A stretch of DNA of 64,000 nt from Paenibacillus macquariensis (GCF_900156375.1 NZ_FTNK01000003.1:478576-542575); one strand, 5' to 3'. Shown: positions 27,347 to 37,819, numbered from the stretch's first letter. Translations and numbers: made by a program. Notes: generated by a model from the sequence alone, not told the origin.

Positions 27347-28735
27347 ATGCACATCGTCGTTGTAGGATTAAATTATCGCACGGCGCCTGTGGAAGTGAGA
27401 GAGAAATTTACATTCGCAGATAAGGATTTACCAGAAGCCTTGCGACATCTGAAGCTAACTAAGAGTGTTTTAGAGGGCGTCATTGTGGCAACTTGCAATC
27501 GCACAGAAATTTATGTGGTCGTTGATCGCTTACACATGTGCGGCTACTTTATACGTAGTTTTATGGAGCAATGGTTCGGTATTTCACGTGAAGAATTTAC
27601 AAGTCATCTCTATATATATGAAGATGAACAAGCGATTTCTCATTTGTTCCGGGTGACATGTAGTTTAGACTCAATGGTTCTTGGAGAAACACAAATATTA
27701 GGCCAAGTCCGGAGTGCTTTTTTACAGTCCCAAGAGAATAATGCTACAGGTGTTTGGTTCAATATGTTATTTAAACAAGCGGTTACCCTAGGTAAAAGAG
27801 TTCATTCAGAGACAACTATTGGAGAAAGCGCAGTATCCATAAGTTATGCTGCAGTAGAACTGGGCAAGCGGATTTTTGGTATGTTTACAGACAAGAAGGT
27901 GTTAATTCTCGGTGCTGGTAAAATGAGTGAATTAACAGTGAAGCACTTGTATGCCAATGGTGCTGATGAAGTGATTGTGGCAAACCGTACACTCTCAAGA
28001 GCAGAAGAATTAGCACTTAAATTTAACGGTACACCATGTACGCTTGAAACAGCTATCAACCGCTTAGATGAAGTGGATATCCTGATTAGCTCGACAGGTG
28101 CTAAAGAATACGTATTGACGTCTTCACAGGTGAAGGAAAGTATGAAGAATAGGCAGTCACGTCCACTTTTTATTATTGATATTGCTGTACCCAGGGACAT
28201 AGATCCGGTCATTGGGGACCTTCATAATGTGTTTCTATACGATATTGATGATTTAGAAGGTATCGTGGAGAGTAATCTTGAAATGCGTCGTGGAGAAGCT
28301 GTTAAGATTGAAGTTATGATTAAGGAAGAGATTATCGCATTTAATCAGTGGTTAAAGACGTTAGGTGTTAGACCGGCCATACGTGCGCTGCAAGAAAAGT
28401 CTAATTCTATTCATGAAGATACGATGGAAAGCTTGTTTAATAAGCTCCCTGAACTGGACGATCATCAACGCAAGGTGATCCGTCGGTTAACGAAAAGTAT
28501 TGTGAACCAAATGATGCATGATCCGATAAATAGAATTAAGGAAATGACAGGTGAGAAGCAAGGGAATGATGCATTGGATTTCTTTACGCAAATTTTTGCG
28601 TTAGAAGAGCAAGTGAATGAACAAGATAAAGATCAAGTGGTTGCTTCCAAAAAAACAGCTGTAACTGCATCAAGCAAATCTTCTGAGATCATGTCATCTC
28701 TCTCTAAGGCATCCTTGATGCCGGCCAGCCTATAA
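27347..28735 (+). CDS. hemA: Glutamyl-tRNA reductase
   Basis: ATG 27347 is chosen as the family start (MHIVVVGLNYRTAPVEVREK); GTG 27335 is in frame upstream. The 462-aa enzyme reduces glutamyl-tRNA to glutamate-1-semialdehyde, the first committed step of C5 tetrapyrrole synthesis. The catalytic cysteine lies in ATCNRTEIY, and the NADPH site is ILGAGKMSELTVKHL. The C-terminal dimerisation domain ends with a Ser/Lys-rich tail longer than usual. It heads the hemA-hemX-sirC-hemC-cobA/hemD run. Confidence 0.96.
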   Translation: MHIVVVGLNYRTAPVEVREKFTFADKDLPEALRHLKLTKSVLEGVIVATCNRTEIYVVVDRLHMCGYFIRSFMEQWFGISREEFTSHLYIYEDEQAISHLFRVTCSLDSMVLGETQILGQVRSAFLQSQENNATGVWFNMLFKQAVTLGKRVHSETTIGESAVSISYAAVELGKRIFGMFTDKKVLILGAGKMSELTVKHLYANGADEVIVANRTLSRAEELALKFNGTPCTLETAINRLDEVDILISSTGAKEYVLTSSQVKESMKNRQSRPLFIIDIAVPRDIDPVIGDLHNVFLYDIDDLEGIVESNLEMRRGEAVKIEVMIKEEIIAFNQWLKTLGVRPAIRALQEKSNSIHEDTMESLFNKLPELDDHQRKVIRRLTKSIVNQMMHDPINRIKEMTGEKQGNDALDFFTQIFALEEQVNEQDKDQVVASKKTAVTASSKSSEIMSSLSKASLMPASL

Positions 28736-28751
28736 AGGCGGGTGAATGAAT

Positions 28752-29579
28752 ATGTCGTTAGTTAACACGATTTATGATACAGGCATTTATATTTATGCCC
28801 TGAGCCTTCTGTTTTTTTTCTCGGATTGCATTCGTCGCAATTCGAGTGCGAAGCGGATGGGCACAGGGCTTCTTATTATTGTATTAGCATTGCAGTTTAC
28901 GGTATTAGGGATTCGTACATGGCAGGACCGCATCGTACCGTTTGTTACCCTGTATGACTTCTTATTTATGTTTGCTTTCATTCTTGTGTTGGCTTCGTTA
29001 CTGATGAGCTTCTTTCAGAAATCAGAGATTACCATCCTATTATTTAGTGTGATAGGTTTCTGTGTTCTTGTGCTCAATCACCTGCGGTTGGACTTTAGCA
29101 ATAATCCATTGAGTAATTGGCAAGGCGTGCACGGATTGTTAGTATTTCATATTATCCTCGCCAATTTGAGTGTTGTGTCATTTACAGTAGCTGCCGTATT
29201 TGCTGCGATGTACTTATTCCTTCATAAGAAGTTAAAAAACAAGAAATGGAATGACACGATGAGGCGGCTACCAAGCCTTGAAATGATGGATAAATGGTCC
29301 TATTATGGGATGTTGATAGGAACCCCACTTTTAAGCATGTCCTTAATTGTAGCTCTACTTTCCATTATTGCTGTTGGGAGATTCGAGTTGCTACTTGATT
29401 TTAAAGTAATAACAACTTTCATAGGACTAGGTATTTTTAGCTTTTATTTTGTTAAAAGAAGATCTAAACAAAATTCAGGTGTCATGATGTCTAAGTGGGC
29501 ATTATTTGGATACGTATTTATTATCATTAATCTCTTGTTAAATTCATGGTCTAATTTTCATTGGTGGACGGGAGTGTGA
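28752..29579 (+). CDS. hemX: HemX / cytochrome c assembly (CcsA-type) membrane protein
   Basis: The start may be ATG 28752 (AAGGCGGG upstream) or ATG 28746. The 275-aa protein has about eight transmembrane helices and the CcsA-family segment WQGVHGLLVFHIILANLSVVSFTVAAVFA, with conserved histidines. Bacillus HemX lowers the amount of HemA. It follows hemA by about 16 bases and overlaps the next gene by four bases or more. Confidence 0.88.
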   Translation: MSLVNTIYDTGIYIYALSLLFFFSDCIRRNSSAKRMGTGLLIIVLALQFTVLGIRTWQDRIVPFVTLYDFLFMFAFILVLASLLMSFFQKSEITILLFSVIGFCVLVLNHLRLDFSNNPLSNWQGVHGLLVFHIILANLSVVSFTVAAVFAAMYLFLHKKLKNKKWNDTMRRLPSLEMMDKWSYYGMLIGTPLLSMSLIVALLSIIAVGRFELLLDFKVITTFIGLGIFSFYFVKRRSKQNSGVMMSKWALFGYVFIIINLLLNSWSNFHWWTGV

Positions 29580-30235
29580 GAAATGCTGTGGCGGGTTATA
29601 TTCCGATATTTCTTGATTGTGAAGATCAACCCTGCCTTGTTATTGGTGGGGGAATGATTGCAGAAAGAAAGACCCAAGCACTCCTTGAAGCAAAAGCTAC
29701 GGTAACTGTCATTAGTCCAGAACTTACAGAGGGTTTATTTAAGTTATATGAAACGAACCACATCGTGTGGGAACGAAGAGTATTTGCTGACGGAGATACG
29801 CATGGGTATTGGATCGTATACGCTACCACAGATCAAGAGATGGTGAATCGGCGAATAGCTGAGGAAGCTAAGATGCAGGGTATTCCCGTAAATGTAGCGA
29901 GTCATATAGAGGCTAGTACATTTTTGAATCCGGCGGTCTTGAGACGAGGACGGCTTACGATTGCTGTTTCTACTGAAGGTGCTGCACCTGTAGTAGCGAC
30001 GAATATTTGTAAGCTTTTGAATGAGGAATATGGGGATGAATATGAGATTTATCTAGATTTTCTTCATCGGATGCGCTCAGAAATTAAGAAGAGTGTGAAT
30101 TCACCGAAGCAACGCCATAAATTATTAAGAAAATTAACAGAATACCCGTTTCTTGAGGAGATCAGACAAGGCATTTTCAAGGAGTGGAATGAAACTCAAA
30201 TACATCTATGGATTGTGAAGAATGAGGAGGATTAA
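29576..30235 (+). CDS. Precorrin-2 dehydrogenase / sirohydrochlorin ferrochelatase-type protein
   Basis: About 219 aa, with a Met8/CysG-N fold: YIPIFLDCEDQPCLVIGGGMIAERK carries the NAD site, and STEGAAPVVATNICKLLNEEY the conserved later motif. It oxidises precorrin-2 and may insert iron to give sirohaem. GTG 29576 overlaps the hemX stop (GTGA); GTG 29588 would also give a family-like start. Next to the CobA-HemD fusion it completes a sirohaem branch inside the haem cluster. Confidence 0.85.
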   Translation: MRNAVAGYIPIFLDCEDQPCLVIGGGMIAERKTQALLEAKATVTVISPELTEGLFKLYETNHIVWERRVFADGDTHGYWIVYATTDQEMVNRRIAEEAKMQGIPVNVASHIEASTFLNPAVLRRGRLTIAVSTEGAAPVVATNICKLLNEEYGDEYEIYLDFLHRMRSEIKKSVNSPKQRHKLLRKLTEYPFLEEIRQGIFKEWNETQIHLWIVKNEED

Positions 30236-30238
30236 GGA

Positions 30239-31195
30239 ATGCGGACGATTGTAGTAGGTAGCAGACAAAGCGTACTAGCCTTAACACAAACAGGACAAGT
30301 CATTGATGCGTTACAGCATCTTAGTGATGAGCATGGGTTTGATTTTCAATTCGAAGTGAAAAAGATTGTTACGAAAGGCGATCGTATTCTGGATGTATCG
30401 CTTTCAAAAGTTGGCGGTAAAGGTTTATTTGTTAAGGAAATTGAACAGGCGATGCTAGATAAAGAAATCGACATGGCCGTACATAGCATGAAAGATATGC
30501 CCTCAGAGTTACCGGATGGCCTGATAAATGGCGCTGTCCCACTTCGTGTAGATTCACGTGATTGTCTCATCTCTATAGGAGGACTGAATTTAGATCAATT
30601 ACCTCAAGGAGCTAAGGTAGGTACAAGTAGTTTACGACGTTCTAGTCAGCTCAAGGCATATCGTCCAGATTTACAATTAGAATTTATTCGAGGCAATATT
30701 GATTCTCGACTTCGGAAACTTGAGAACGGGGAATTCGACGCTATCCTCCTTGCTGCAGCTGGTCTATATCGTATGGGTTGGGAAGACCGTGTCACATCAT
30801 ATCTTTCCGTAGATGTATGCCTTCCGGCGGTAGGACAAGGTGCACTAGGCATTGAATGTCGTGAAGATGATACTGATCTGCGTAAACTTCTTTCACTTTA
30901 TAATGATGAATCCACGATGCTTACGGTGGCGGCAGAACGGACGTTTCTGAGCGCACTGAATGGTGGATGCCAAGTTCCAATTGGTGCTCACGCAGTATGG
31001 GTAGATGATCCGTCCGATCATTCCCAAAAGGGTTCCAAAGTTATACAATTAACAGGTATGGTGGGTTCTCCTGATGGTGACATCATTTTAAAAGAGACTG
31101 TAACAGGAATACATCCCGAGAAGCTTGGACTTGAAGTTGCAGATCGATTAATTGCTCAAGGAGCAGAGAGTATATTGGCACAAGTTAGGGGATAA
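30239..31195 (+). CDS. hemC: Porphobilinogen deaminase (hydroxymethylbilane synthase)
   Basis: The 318-aa enzyme joins four porphobilinogens into hydroxymethylbilane. Its dipyrromethane cofactor cysteine lies in [13 protein letters not shown], and substrate-contacting arginines in [11 protein letters not shown] and [22 protein letters not shown] ribosome site precedes the ATG. It follows the dehydrogenase by 3 bases. Confidence 0.97.
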   Translation: MRTIVVGSRQSVLALTQTGQVIDALQHLSDEHGFDFQFEVKKIVTKGDRILDVSLSKVGGKGLFVKEIEQAMLDKEIDMAVHSMKDMPSELPDGLINGAVPLRVDSRDCLISIGGLNLDQLPQGAKVGTSSLRRSSQLKAYRPDLQLEFIRGNIDSRLRKLENGEFDAILLAAAGLYRMGWEDRVTSYLSVDVCLPAVGQGALGIECREDDTDLRKLLSLYNDESTMLTVAAERTFLSALNGGCQVPIGAHAVWVDDPSDHSQKGSKVIQLTGMVGSPDGDIILKETVTGIHPEKLGLEVADRLIAQGAESILAQVRG

Positions 31196-31199
31196 CGAA

Positions 31200-32741
31200 A
31201 TGTCTTTAGTGAATGGGAAAGTGTATCTGGTTGGTGCAGGACCGGGAGATGCTGGTCTGATTACAGTCAAAGGGTTGGAATGTATCAAGAAGGCAGATGT
31301 AGTTGTGTATGATCGGTTGGCAAATCCGAGGTTATTACAATCGATGAGACCTGGTGCGCAGAAGGTCTATGTCGGTAAACTTCCAGACCGTCATACGATG
31401 AAGCAAGAAGAGATTAATCAGTTGTTGGTCGATCTTGCTTTGGAGGGTAAAACGGTAACAAGGTTGAAGGGCGGGGACCCGACTGTTTTTGGACGTGTTG
31501 GTGAGGAAGCCGAGCTACTTAGAGAAAATGGAATACGATATGAGATCATTCCAGGTATAACTTCGGCGATAAGTGTGCCAGCATACGCTGGTATACCTGT
31601 GACTCATCGTGATATGGCCTCTTCATTCTCGATTATTACAGGGCATGAGAGCCCTGATAAGCTTGACCGAATGATTCAATGGGACAAGTTAGCGAATGCT
31701 ACAGGAACACTCATCTTTTTGATGGGGGTTGCTAAGATCGGATATATTAGTCAGCAATTAATTACGAATGGGCGTCAAGCGAGTACCCCCGTTGCGCTTG
31801 TGCGATGGGGAACTCGTGCGGAGCAGGAGACATTAACTGGAACGCTTGCGGATATTGAAGACAAAGTAAAAGCAGCGAATTTCCAGGCGCCTGCCGTTAT
31901 AGTCGTTGGTGACGTAGTATTGCAACGTGAAAAGTTAATGTGGGCTGAATACATGCCGCTCTTCGGTAAACGCATACTCGTGACCCGCGCACGTTCGCAG
32001 GCAAGCGAGCTAGCGAGTAGAATTGAAGAATTAGGTGGGGAATCCTATGAGTTCCCAGTCATTGAGATTGTGAAACCGTCAGATCCTATAGAAATATTAA
32101 ATATAGAAAAGTCATTTTCTGAATTAGAGAGTTATGATTGGATTTTCTTTACGAGTGTGAATGGCGTGTCTTTTTTCTTTCAACATTTACAAGAGCAAGG
32201 GCTTGATATCCGTTCGTTACATCGCGCTAAAATTGTAGCTGTGGGCCCAGCAACGGCTGAGGCTTTAAAGTTGCGTTCAATCATGCCTGAACAACTTCCT
32301 GAGAGATTCCAAGCAGAAGGAATAGTAGAGATGTTGGGCACTCGATTGGAGGCAGGACAAAAGGTTCTGCTACCGCGAGGGGATAAGGGTAGAATGTGGC
32401 TTCCCGAGAAGCTTACGGAGATGGGGCTTGATGTAACAAATACCGTTACATACCACACCGTTATTACGGGTGAAGAAGATGATGAACTGTTAAGAATGTT
32501 TGATGAAAGTGGCATTCATGCTATTACGTTTACTAGTTCTTCAACGGTAACCAATTTTCTTACCATTATGAAACGTATGGGTATTCAAGACCCTATTAAA
32601 CATTTGGAAGGTGTTGAAACCTTCTGTATTGGAGAAATTACAGCTAAGACCGCAATGGATGCAGGACTAACAGTAGGCCGAGTTGCGGAAGAAGCGACGA
32701 TTGATAGTCTGGTGAATTCGTTGTGTGGTTGGAATGCGTGA
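31200..32741 (+). CDS. cobA-hemD: Fused uroporphyrinogen-III C-methyltransferase / uroporphyrinogen-III synthase
   Basis: The 513-aa protein is a fusion. Residues about 1-245 are a SAM-dependent methyltransferase (VYLVGAGPGDAGLIT, RLKGGDPTVFGR, VPAYAGIPVTHRD), converting uroporphyrinogen III to precorrin-2. Residues about 255-510 are HemD, which closes hydroxymethylbilane to uroporphyrinogen III (ILVTRARSQASELASRIEELGGE, FTSVNGV, TFTSSSTV). ATG 31200 lies 4 bases after the hemC stop. The fusion puts the cyclising and methylating steps in one chain. Confidence 0.95.
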   Translation: MSLVNGKVYLVGAGPGDAGLITVKGLECIKKADVVVYDRLANPRLLQSMRPGAQKVYVGKLPDRHTMKQEEINQLLVDLALEGKTVTRLKGGDPTVFGRVGEEAELLRENGIRYEIIPGITSAISVPAYAGIPVTHRDMASSFSIITGHESPDKLDRMIQWDKLANATGTLIFLMGVAKIGYISQQLITNGRQASTPVALVRWGTRAEQETLTGTLADIEDKVKAANFQAPAVIVVGDVVLQREKLMWAEYMPLFGKRILVTRARSQASELASRIEELGGESYEFPVIEIVKPSDPIEILNIEKSFSELESYDWIFFTSVNGVSFFFQHLQEQGLDIRSLHRAKIVAVGPATAEALKLRSIMPEQLPERFQAEGIVEMLGTRLEAGQKVLLPRGDKGRMWLPEKLTEMGLDVTNTVTYHTVITGEEDDELLRMFDESGIHAITFTSSSTVTNFLTIMKRMGIQDPIKHLEGVETFCIGEITAKTAMDAGLTVGRVAEEATIDSLVNSLCGWNA

Positions 32742-32767
32742 GATAGGAATTAGGTTGAGCATAGCCA

Positions 32768-32996
32768 AGCGAAGGTGACGGAATTGCCTTGAAGAAGTGT
32801 TAACGTTCACTTACAAGCTTTTCATAGCGGTTTTTCTTGGGTCATTCTTTAGGGTAATTAAGAAGTGCATGCTCAAGTTGGATTATGTAGAAAGTAGCGA
32901 AGGTGACGGAATTGTACTGTAGAAGCGTAAGCGTTCGCCTTTGACCTCTGATTTCTACCGCTATAAGCGGTATCCAATCAAGAAATCTGAGGTCAA
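32768..32996 (+). repeat. Two-copy repeat and compound hairpin in the hemD-hemB gap
   Basis: The 420-bp gap between the fusion gene and hemB holds no gene. AGCGAAGGTGACGGAATTG occurs exactly at 32768-32786 and 32896-32914; related sequence extends about 25 bases further in each. At 32941-32996 a 15-bp perfect inverted repeat (TTGACCTCTGATTTC / GAAATCTGAGGTCAA) encloses a second stem ACCGCT/AGCGGT with a 3-base loop. This looks like an interspersed repeat element. Confidence 0.75.
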
Positions 32997-33160
32997 CAGC
33001 GATCGTAAGAACAATCCGTTACCGTAGCGGTCAACTACACGAATGTTATTCTTGCCTAGTAATTGGCATTGAACCGAAATACTAATACATGCTTCCGAAG
33101 TATTTTTCTCGAAGTACCCCATGAAGCATATGCTTGAAAAATTTTAGGAGGTCAACAACT

Positions 33161-34162
33161 ATGAGCTTTCCATTAGTACGGCATCGTCGTTTACGTCAAT
33201 CTGTAGGTATTCGCAATATGGTGCGAGAGACGGTTTTAAATGTGCAGGACTTAGTACAACCTATATTTGTGACGCACGGAACAAATGTGAAGAATGAAAT
33301 TTCATCCATGCCTGGCGTCTATCATTTCTCACTGGATACGTTGAAGAGTGAAGTGGATCACATAGCTTCTTTAGGGATTCCGGCAGTACTATTATTTGGT
33401 ATTCCTGCAACAAAGGACAGTATTGGATCTTCTGGATTTGCAGACGATGGTATCGTACAAGAAGCGACGCGTCTGATCAAGAGTTGGTATCCAGAATTGT
33501 TAGTTATTGCGGATACCTGTTTATGTGAGTTCACGGATCATGGACATTGTGGGATGGTACATACGTTTGAACATGATGGTCATATTCATGGAGATGTGCT
33601 GAATGATGAGTCGCTTGTCCTTCTCGTTAAGACCGCAGTATCTCAAGCCAAAGCGGGGGCGGATATCATCGCACCTTCTAATATGATGGATGGATTCGTC
33701 CAAGCGATACGTGAAGGTTTGGACGAAGCGGGTTTCAAAAACATCCCAATCATGTCCTACGCTGTGAAGTACGCCTCTGCGTTCTATGGCCCATTCCGAG
33801 AAGCGGCTGATTCAGCTCCTCAGTTCGGAGATCGTAAAACATATCAAATGGACCCTGCGAATGCAAGAGAAGCGCTAAGAGAAGCTGAGTCTGACGTGCT
33901 TGAGGGTGCTGACATGCTGATGGTAAAGCCAGCACTAGCCTATTTAGATATTATCCGCATGATCAAGGATCAATTCGATCTTCCTTTGGTTGCATACAAC
34001 GTTAGCGGTGAATATTCCATGGTGAAAGCTGCTGCACAACAAGGTTGGATTAATGAGAAAGCCATTGTACAGGAAATGCTGACAGGCATGAAACGTGCAG
34101 GCGCAGATATTATTATCACTTACTTTGCTAAAGATATGGCTGGTTGGTTAACTGAAAAATAG
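33161..34162 (+). CDS. hemB: Delta-aminolevulinic acid dehydratase (porphobilinogen synthase)
   Basis: ATG 33161 has TTAGGAGGT upstream. The 333-aa enzyme condenses two aminolevulinates. The zinc cysteines are in [14 protein letters not shown], and the two active-site lysines in [17 protein letters not shown] and [10 protein letters not shown]. It begins the second half of the haem cluster, separated from hemD by the repeat region, and is followed by hemL after 27 bases. Confidence 0.97.
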   Translation: MSFPLVRHRRLRQSVGIRNMVRETVLNVQDLVQPIFVTHGTNVKNEISSMPGVYHFSLDTLKSEVDHIASLGIPAVLLFGIPATKDSIGSSGFADDGIVQEATRLIKSWYPELLVIADTCLCEFTDHGHCGMVHTFEHDGHIHGDVLNDESLVLLVKTAVSQAKAGADIIAPSNMMDGFVQAIREGLDEAGFKNIPIMSYAVKYASAFYGPFREAADSAPQFGDRKTYQMDPANAREALREAESDVLEGADMLMVKPALAYLDIIRMIKDQFDLPLVAYNVSGEYSMVKAAAQQGWINEKAIVQEMLTGMKRAGADIIITYFAKDMAGWLTEK

Positions 34163-34189
34163 ATTTCACTAATGATAGGAGTGGCGAGA

Positions 34190-35491
34190 ATGAGCAATTT
34201 GTCCGGGAATCGTAAAGAAGAGGCTTCAAGGGCCGCCTTTGAAATAGCTAAGCAGTATATTCCAGGGGGAGTAAATAGCCCCGTACGTGCATTTAAAAGT
34301 GTAGGCTTAACGCCGGTTTATGTGGAGCGCGGAGAAGGTTCTCGCATTTATGATATCGATGGCAATAGCTTTCTTGATTACGTGTGCTCATGGGGACCTT
34401 TAATTATGGGCCATGCCCATCCAGAAGTGATCTCTGCCATTCGCGAAGTTGCCTTGAAAGGGACGAGCTTTGGTGCTCCAACGTTGATAGAGACAGAGAT
34501 GGCGAAGACGGTGTGTGAGAGAGTTCCTTCGATCGATATCGTACGGATGGTTAATTCGGGTACAGAAGCTACGATGAGTGCGATTCGCCTTGCTCGTGGT
34601 GTGACAGGTAGAAGCAAAATTTTGAAATTTGAAGGTTCATATCACGGACACGCAGACAGTCTATTGATCAAAGCAGGTTCTGGTGTAGCTACATTGGGAT
34701 TACCGGATAGTCCTGGTGTACCCGAGGGTGTTGCGTCAAACACGATCACGGTTCCTTATAATGATCTTGAATCTGCAAAAGTGGCATTCGAACATTTCGG
34801 TGAAGATCTCGCATGTGTCATTGTGGAGCCGATAGCAGGTAATATGGGTGTTGTACCCCCACTACCAGGATTTCTACAAGGATTACGCGATCTAACTACG
34901 AAATACGGTAGTTTACTTATATTTGATGAAGTTATGACTGGATTCCGAGTGGACCGGGAATGTGCCCAAGGATTATTTGGCATCATGCCAGATCTCACTT
35001 GTCTTGGAAAAGTCATTGGTGGAGGATTGCCGGTAGGTGCCTATGGTGGTAAACGTGAAATTATGGAGCAGATTTCTCCATCAGGACCGATCTACCAAGC
35101 AGGTACACTTAGTGGCAATCCATTGGCCATGGCAGCTGGCTATACAACACTGAAGTTACTCACACCTGAAGTGTACACACAACTAGAAGAACGTGCTGCT
35201 CGATTACAAGCAGGTTTTGAACGGAATGCTAAAGAACTTGGGGTTCCGGTTACAATCAATCGCGTAGGATCTATGGTATGTCCATTCTTTACGGATAAAC
35301 CGGTAACCAACTTTGATACTGCGAAGAGTAGCAATATAGATATGTTCCGTCGTTATTTTGCAGCGATGCTTAACCATGGTGTGAGTGTAGCTCCATCACA
35401 GTTTGAGGGAATGTTCGTGTCTGCTGCACATAGTGTTGAAGATATTGAGTTAACGATAGAGGCGAATTATAACGCGCTTAAAGCTTTATGA
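34190..35491 (+). CDS. hemL: Glutamate-1-semialdehyde 2,1-aminomutase
   Basis: ATG 34190 has AGGAG 8 bases upstream. The 433-aa PLP enzyme makes aminolevulinate from the HemA product. The PLP lysine lies in [17 protein letters not shown], the [15 protein letters not shown] phosphate motif near residue 120, and the ends [13 protein letters not shown] match the family. Its stop overlaps the start of the pseudouridine synthase gene (ATGA). Confidence 0.97.
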   Translation: MSNLSGNRKEEASRAAFEIAKQYIPGGVNSPVRAFKSVGLTPVYVERGEGSRIYDIDGNSFLDYVCSWGPLIMGHAHPEVISAIREVALKGTSFGAPTLIETEMAKTVCERVPSIDIVRMVNSGTEATMSAIRLARGVTGRSKILKFEGSYHGHADSLLIKAGSGVATLGLPDSPGVPEGVASNTITVPYNDLESAKVAFEHFGEDLACVIVEPIAGNMGVVPPLPGFLQGLRDLTTKYGSLLIFDEVMTGFRVDRECAQGLFGIMPDLTCLGKVIGGGLPVGAYGGKREIMEQISPSGPIYQAGTLSGNPLAMAAGYTTLKLLTPEVYTQLEERAARLQAGFERNAKELGVPVTINRVGSMVCPFFTDKPVTNFDTAKSSNIDMFRRYFAAMLNHGVSVAPSQFEGMFVSAAHSVEDIELTIEANYNALKAL

Positions 35492-36387
35492 GTAATCAAG
35501 TTAAATGGACGCGGCGTGGAGAATGGCTAGAACTTAGTCCGGGTAAAGCGATCCTAGGTGCAGAAGACCATGAAGCAGAAACAATCAAATGGTTGATCAA
35601 CACCATGGGTATGCCCGAGAGGTTGTTGCAAAGACTTATCCATGAGAAGAAGATTAAATGGAATGGAGCTAAGCTATTGCTGGCTCTTTTTCCTTCTCGT
35701 CCCCTAGGAATTGATTCGATCTGGCAGGAGCTTGAAGTGCTCTTTGAGGATGATTTCTGTCTAGTCGTACACAAACCAGCAGGAATGACGATACATCCGG
35801 ATGGGCGCAAGGGTGAGGTTACACTCGATCATATTGTAGCCGCCCACTATGAGGGAATGGGTGAAGAGGTAGCAGTCAGACATATCCATAGACTTGATCA
35901 GCATACATCTGGCCCCGTACTTTATGCGAAGAATGAATGGGCCCAACTGAAACTCGATGAAGACATGCGCTTGAAGAAAATAGAACGGAAGTATATCGCC
36001 TTTGTTGAGGGAAATGTCAGCTCCAGTTTATCGGAGATTGATCTTCCGATCGGTAAGGATCGGCACCATGCTCAGCGTCGGCGTGTTTCACCTACAGGGC
36101 AATCTGCCATTACTCGTGTACGTGTGGAAGAGAGATATACCGGTGCAAGTCTAGTTCATCTTGAATTGGATACAGGTCGTACGCATCAAATACGTGTTCA
36201 TATGAATCATTTGGGCCATCCTTTGTTAGGTGATTTATTGTATGAAGGTAGTATTGGACTCATTGGAAGGCAAGCTCTTCACGGAGAACGATTATGTTTT
36301 ACCCATCCATTTTCGGGGGAATACATAGAAATTGTTGATCCGTGGCCAACAGATCTTATTGAGTTACAGAATATTCTACGAACGTAA
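35488..36387 (+). CDS. RluA/RluD-family RNA pseudouridine synthase
   Basis: The 299-aa protein has the catalytic aspartate in the motif HRLDQHTSG near residue 135, KPAGMTIHP before it, and the RTHQIRVHM end motif. The first 75 residues are S4-like. It isomerises uridines in rRNA or tRNA; the target cannot be told from sequence. The four-base overlap with hemL shows translational coupling. Confidence 0.92.
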   Translation: MSNQVKWTRRGEWLELSPGKAILGAEDHEAETIKWLINTMGMPERLLQRLIHEKKIKWNGAKLLLALFPSRPLGIDSIWQELEVLFEDDFCLVVHKPAGMTIHPDGRKGEVTLDHIVAAHYEGMGEEVAVRHIHRLDQHTSGPVLYAKNEWAQLKLDEDMRLKKIERKYIAFVEGNVSSSLSEIDLPIGKDRHHAQRRRVSPTGQSAITRVRVEERYTGASLVHLELDTGRTHQIRVHMNHLGHPLLGDLLYEGSIGLIGRQALHGERLCFTHPFSGEYIEIVDPWPTDLIELQNILRT

Positions 36388-36400
36388 TCCAAAGGATAAT

Positions 36401-36426
36401 GGTAAAAGAGGCATGCTCTACCTTTT
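36401..36426 (+). terminator. Weak terminator after the hemB-hemL-rlu operon
   Basis: GGTaaaAGAG pairs with CTCTACC around GCATG and is followed by TTTT. The stem is short and bulged. Confidence 0.4.
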
Positions 36427-36515
36427 AAAGCATATAGATAAAATGAGTTAAGAAAAATGGGCTCATGCCGTGAGTGAACTCATGGTTATAATATGCCGAA
36501 AGGAGGACGTTACCT

Positions 36516-37703
36516 GTGTTTGACCAGTCCTACGGTTTGCGCTTTGATATTTATGAACGCATTCAACTGTCAGAAGAAGTGGCTGGAATTGCGGAGCTTG
36601 AAGAGATTGAGCTGTTACCGTACATCCAGGTGATTAGCCAGGAAGATCAAGCTGCACTCCGAGGTCATTTGATACTAACAGGTTTGTACAGGGGTGAAGG
36701 TGAGGAGAGCGCAACCCAGCGGCTAGAACATTATATTCCCGTTGAAATAACCGTTCCCCTTAACCGTGTAACTTCTTTGGATGAGATTGGTGTTGAAATT
36801 GAAAATTTCGACGTGGATTTATTGTCCGAGAGGAGTCTTAACATTACAGGTGTGCTATCCTTGCGTGGCATTGAATCTTTCGCAAATGATACGTCATCTT
36901 GGAATGCGGAAGATTTCACTGTAGTTCATTCACCAGATCAGCCGTTGGATTACAACGAGTCTTCTCGACCTTCCCTAGAAGATCTAGCTTATGCGAATGT
37001 GGAGTCGTCAGATGAGCACACGTTTGGAATAAGTGAATCTGTTGGTTTTGGTGCTCAAGATGATTATGGTACTACTGATGGTATTCATACACCGGTGCTA
37101 CATACGGAAGATGAACTTGCCCGTCAGAAAGACCACTCTAATGTGTGGAATATTGGACTGAAAGATGACAAGGAACATTTTACGGTGAACGAAATCGTTG
37201 TAGAACCTATCTTGCACGATGAGAATGAACATTCCACATTACATTCGTTAGACAATGGTTTGTTAGAGGGGGATGTAACTCCAGTTGTTGCAGTTCCTGA
37301 ATTCGTGCAGGAAGAAGAGAAGGCAGAGCTTAGAATCGGTTTAGGTAGTAAAAAAGAAGTGCCAGCTACTGTGCAAGATAACGTGGGCTTATCTTCCATA
37401 CTGACATCTAGTCGATTACGAACGTTAAGAGATCAGGAGCAGCAAGCGCAAGAGGAACAGCTCATTGCGCAAGAAATAAATCATGATCATTCGATTAATG
37501 AAGATGTTCAGTGGAAGAGCCTGTTCCTGGGTGGTACATCTGAGAAGACACCATTTAGTAAAGTTCGTCTCTGTATTGTACAAAGAGAAGAGACGATTGA
37601 TCTTATTGCAGATCGTTACCAAATGAGTCCAAGAGAACTACTGCTGCATAATCGATTGTCAGAGCAGACGATCGAAGAAGGACAAATTCTTTACATTCCA
37701 TAA
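36516..37703 (+). CDS. spoVID: Spore coat assembly protein SpoVID-like, with C-terminal LysM
   Basis: GTG 36516 has AAAGGAGG upstream. The 395-aa product has the SpoVID N-terminal region (FDIYERIQLSEEVAGIAELEEIEL and HYIPVEITVPLNRV), a long acidic disordered middle, and a C-terminal LysM domain (about 350-395, VRLCIVQREETIDLIADRYQ). In Bacillus SpoVID encases the forespore in coat proteins and binds SafA. Its place after hemL and before valS matches Bacillus, except that ysxE is missing here. Confidence 0.88.
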   Translation: MFDQSYGLRFDIYERIQLSEEVAGIAELEEIELLPYIQVISQEDQAALRGHLILTGLYRGEGEESATQRLEHYIPVEITVPLNRVTSLDEIGVEIENFDVDLLSERSLNITGVLSLRGIESFANDTSSWNAEDFTVVHSPDQPLDYNESSRPSLEDLAYANVESSDEHTFGISESVGFGAQDDYGTTDGIHTPVLHTEDELARQKDHSNVWNIGLKDDKEHFTVNEIVVEPILHDENEHSTLHSLDNGLLEGDVTPVVAVPEFVQEEEKAELRIGLGSKKEVPATVQDNVGLSSILTSSRLRTLRDQEQQAQEEQLIAQEINHDHSINEDVQWKSLFLGGTSEKTPFSKVRLCIVQREETIDLIADRYQMSPRELLLHNRLSEQTIEEGQILYIP

Positions 37704-37730
37704 CATGTATTATTAGTTCTAATTAGGATC

Positions 37731-37763
37731 ACCCCGTACATTTCCTCGTGTACGGGGTTTTAA
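37731..37763 (+). terminator. Terminator of spoVID
   Basis: ACCCCGTACA and TGTACGGGGT form a perfect 10-bp stem followed by TTTTAA. Confidence 0.88.
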
Positions 37764-37777
37764 ACATGGATAGGAAG

Positions 37778-37806
37778 TTGACTACAAGCCATATGAACGT
37801 TATTAT
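37778..37806 (+). promoter_or_regulatory. Promoter of the valS leader
   Basis: TTGACT (37778-37783) and TATTAT (37801-37806) are 17 bases apart, just upstream of the T-box leader. Confidence 0.5.
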
Positions 37807-37819
37807 AACAATAGAATAT

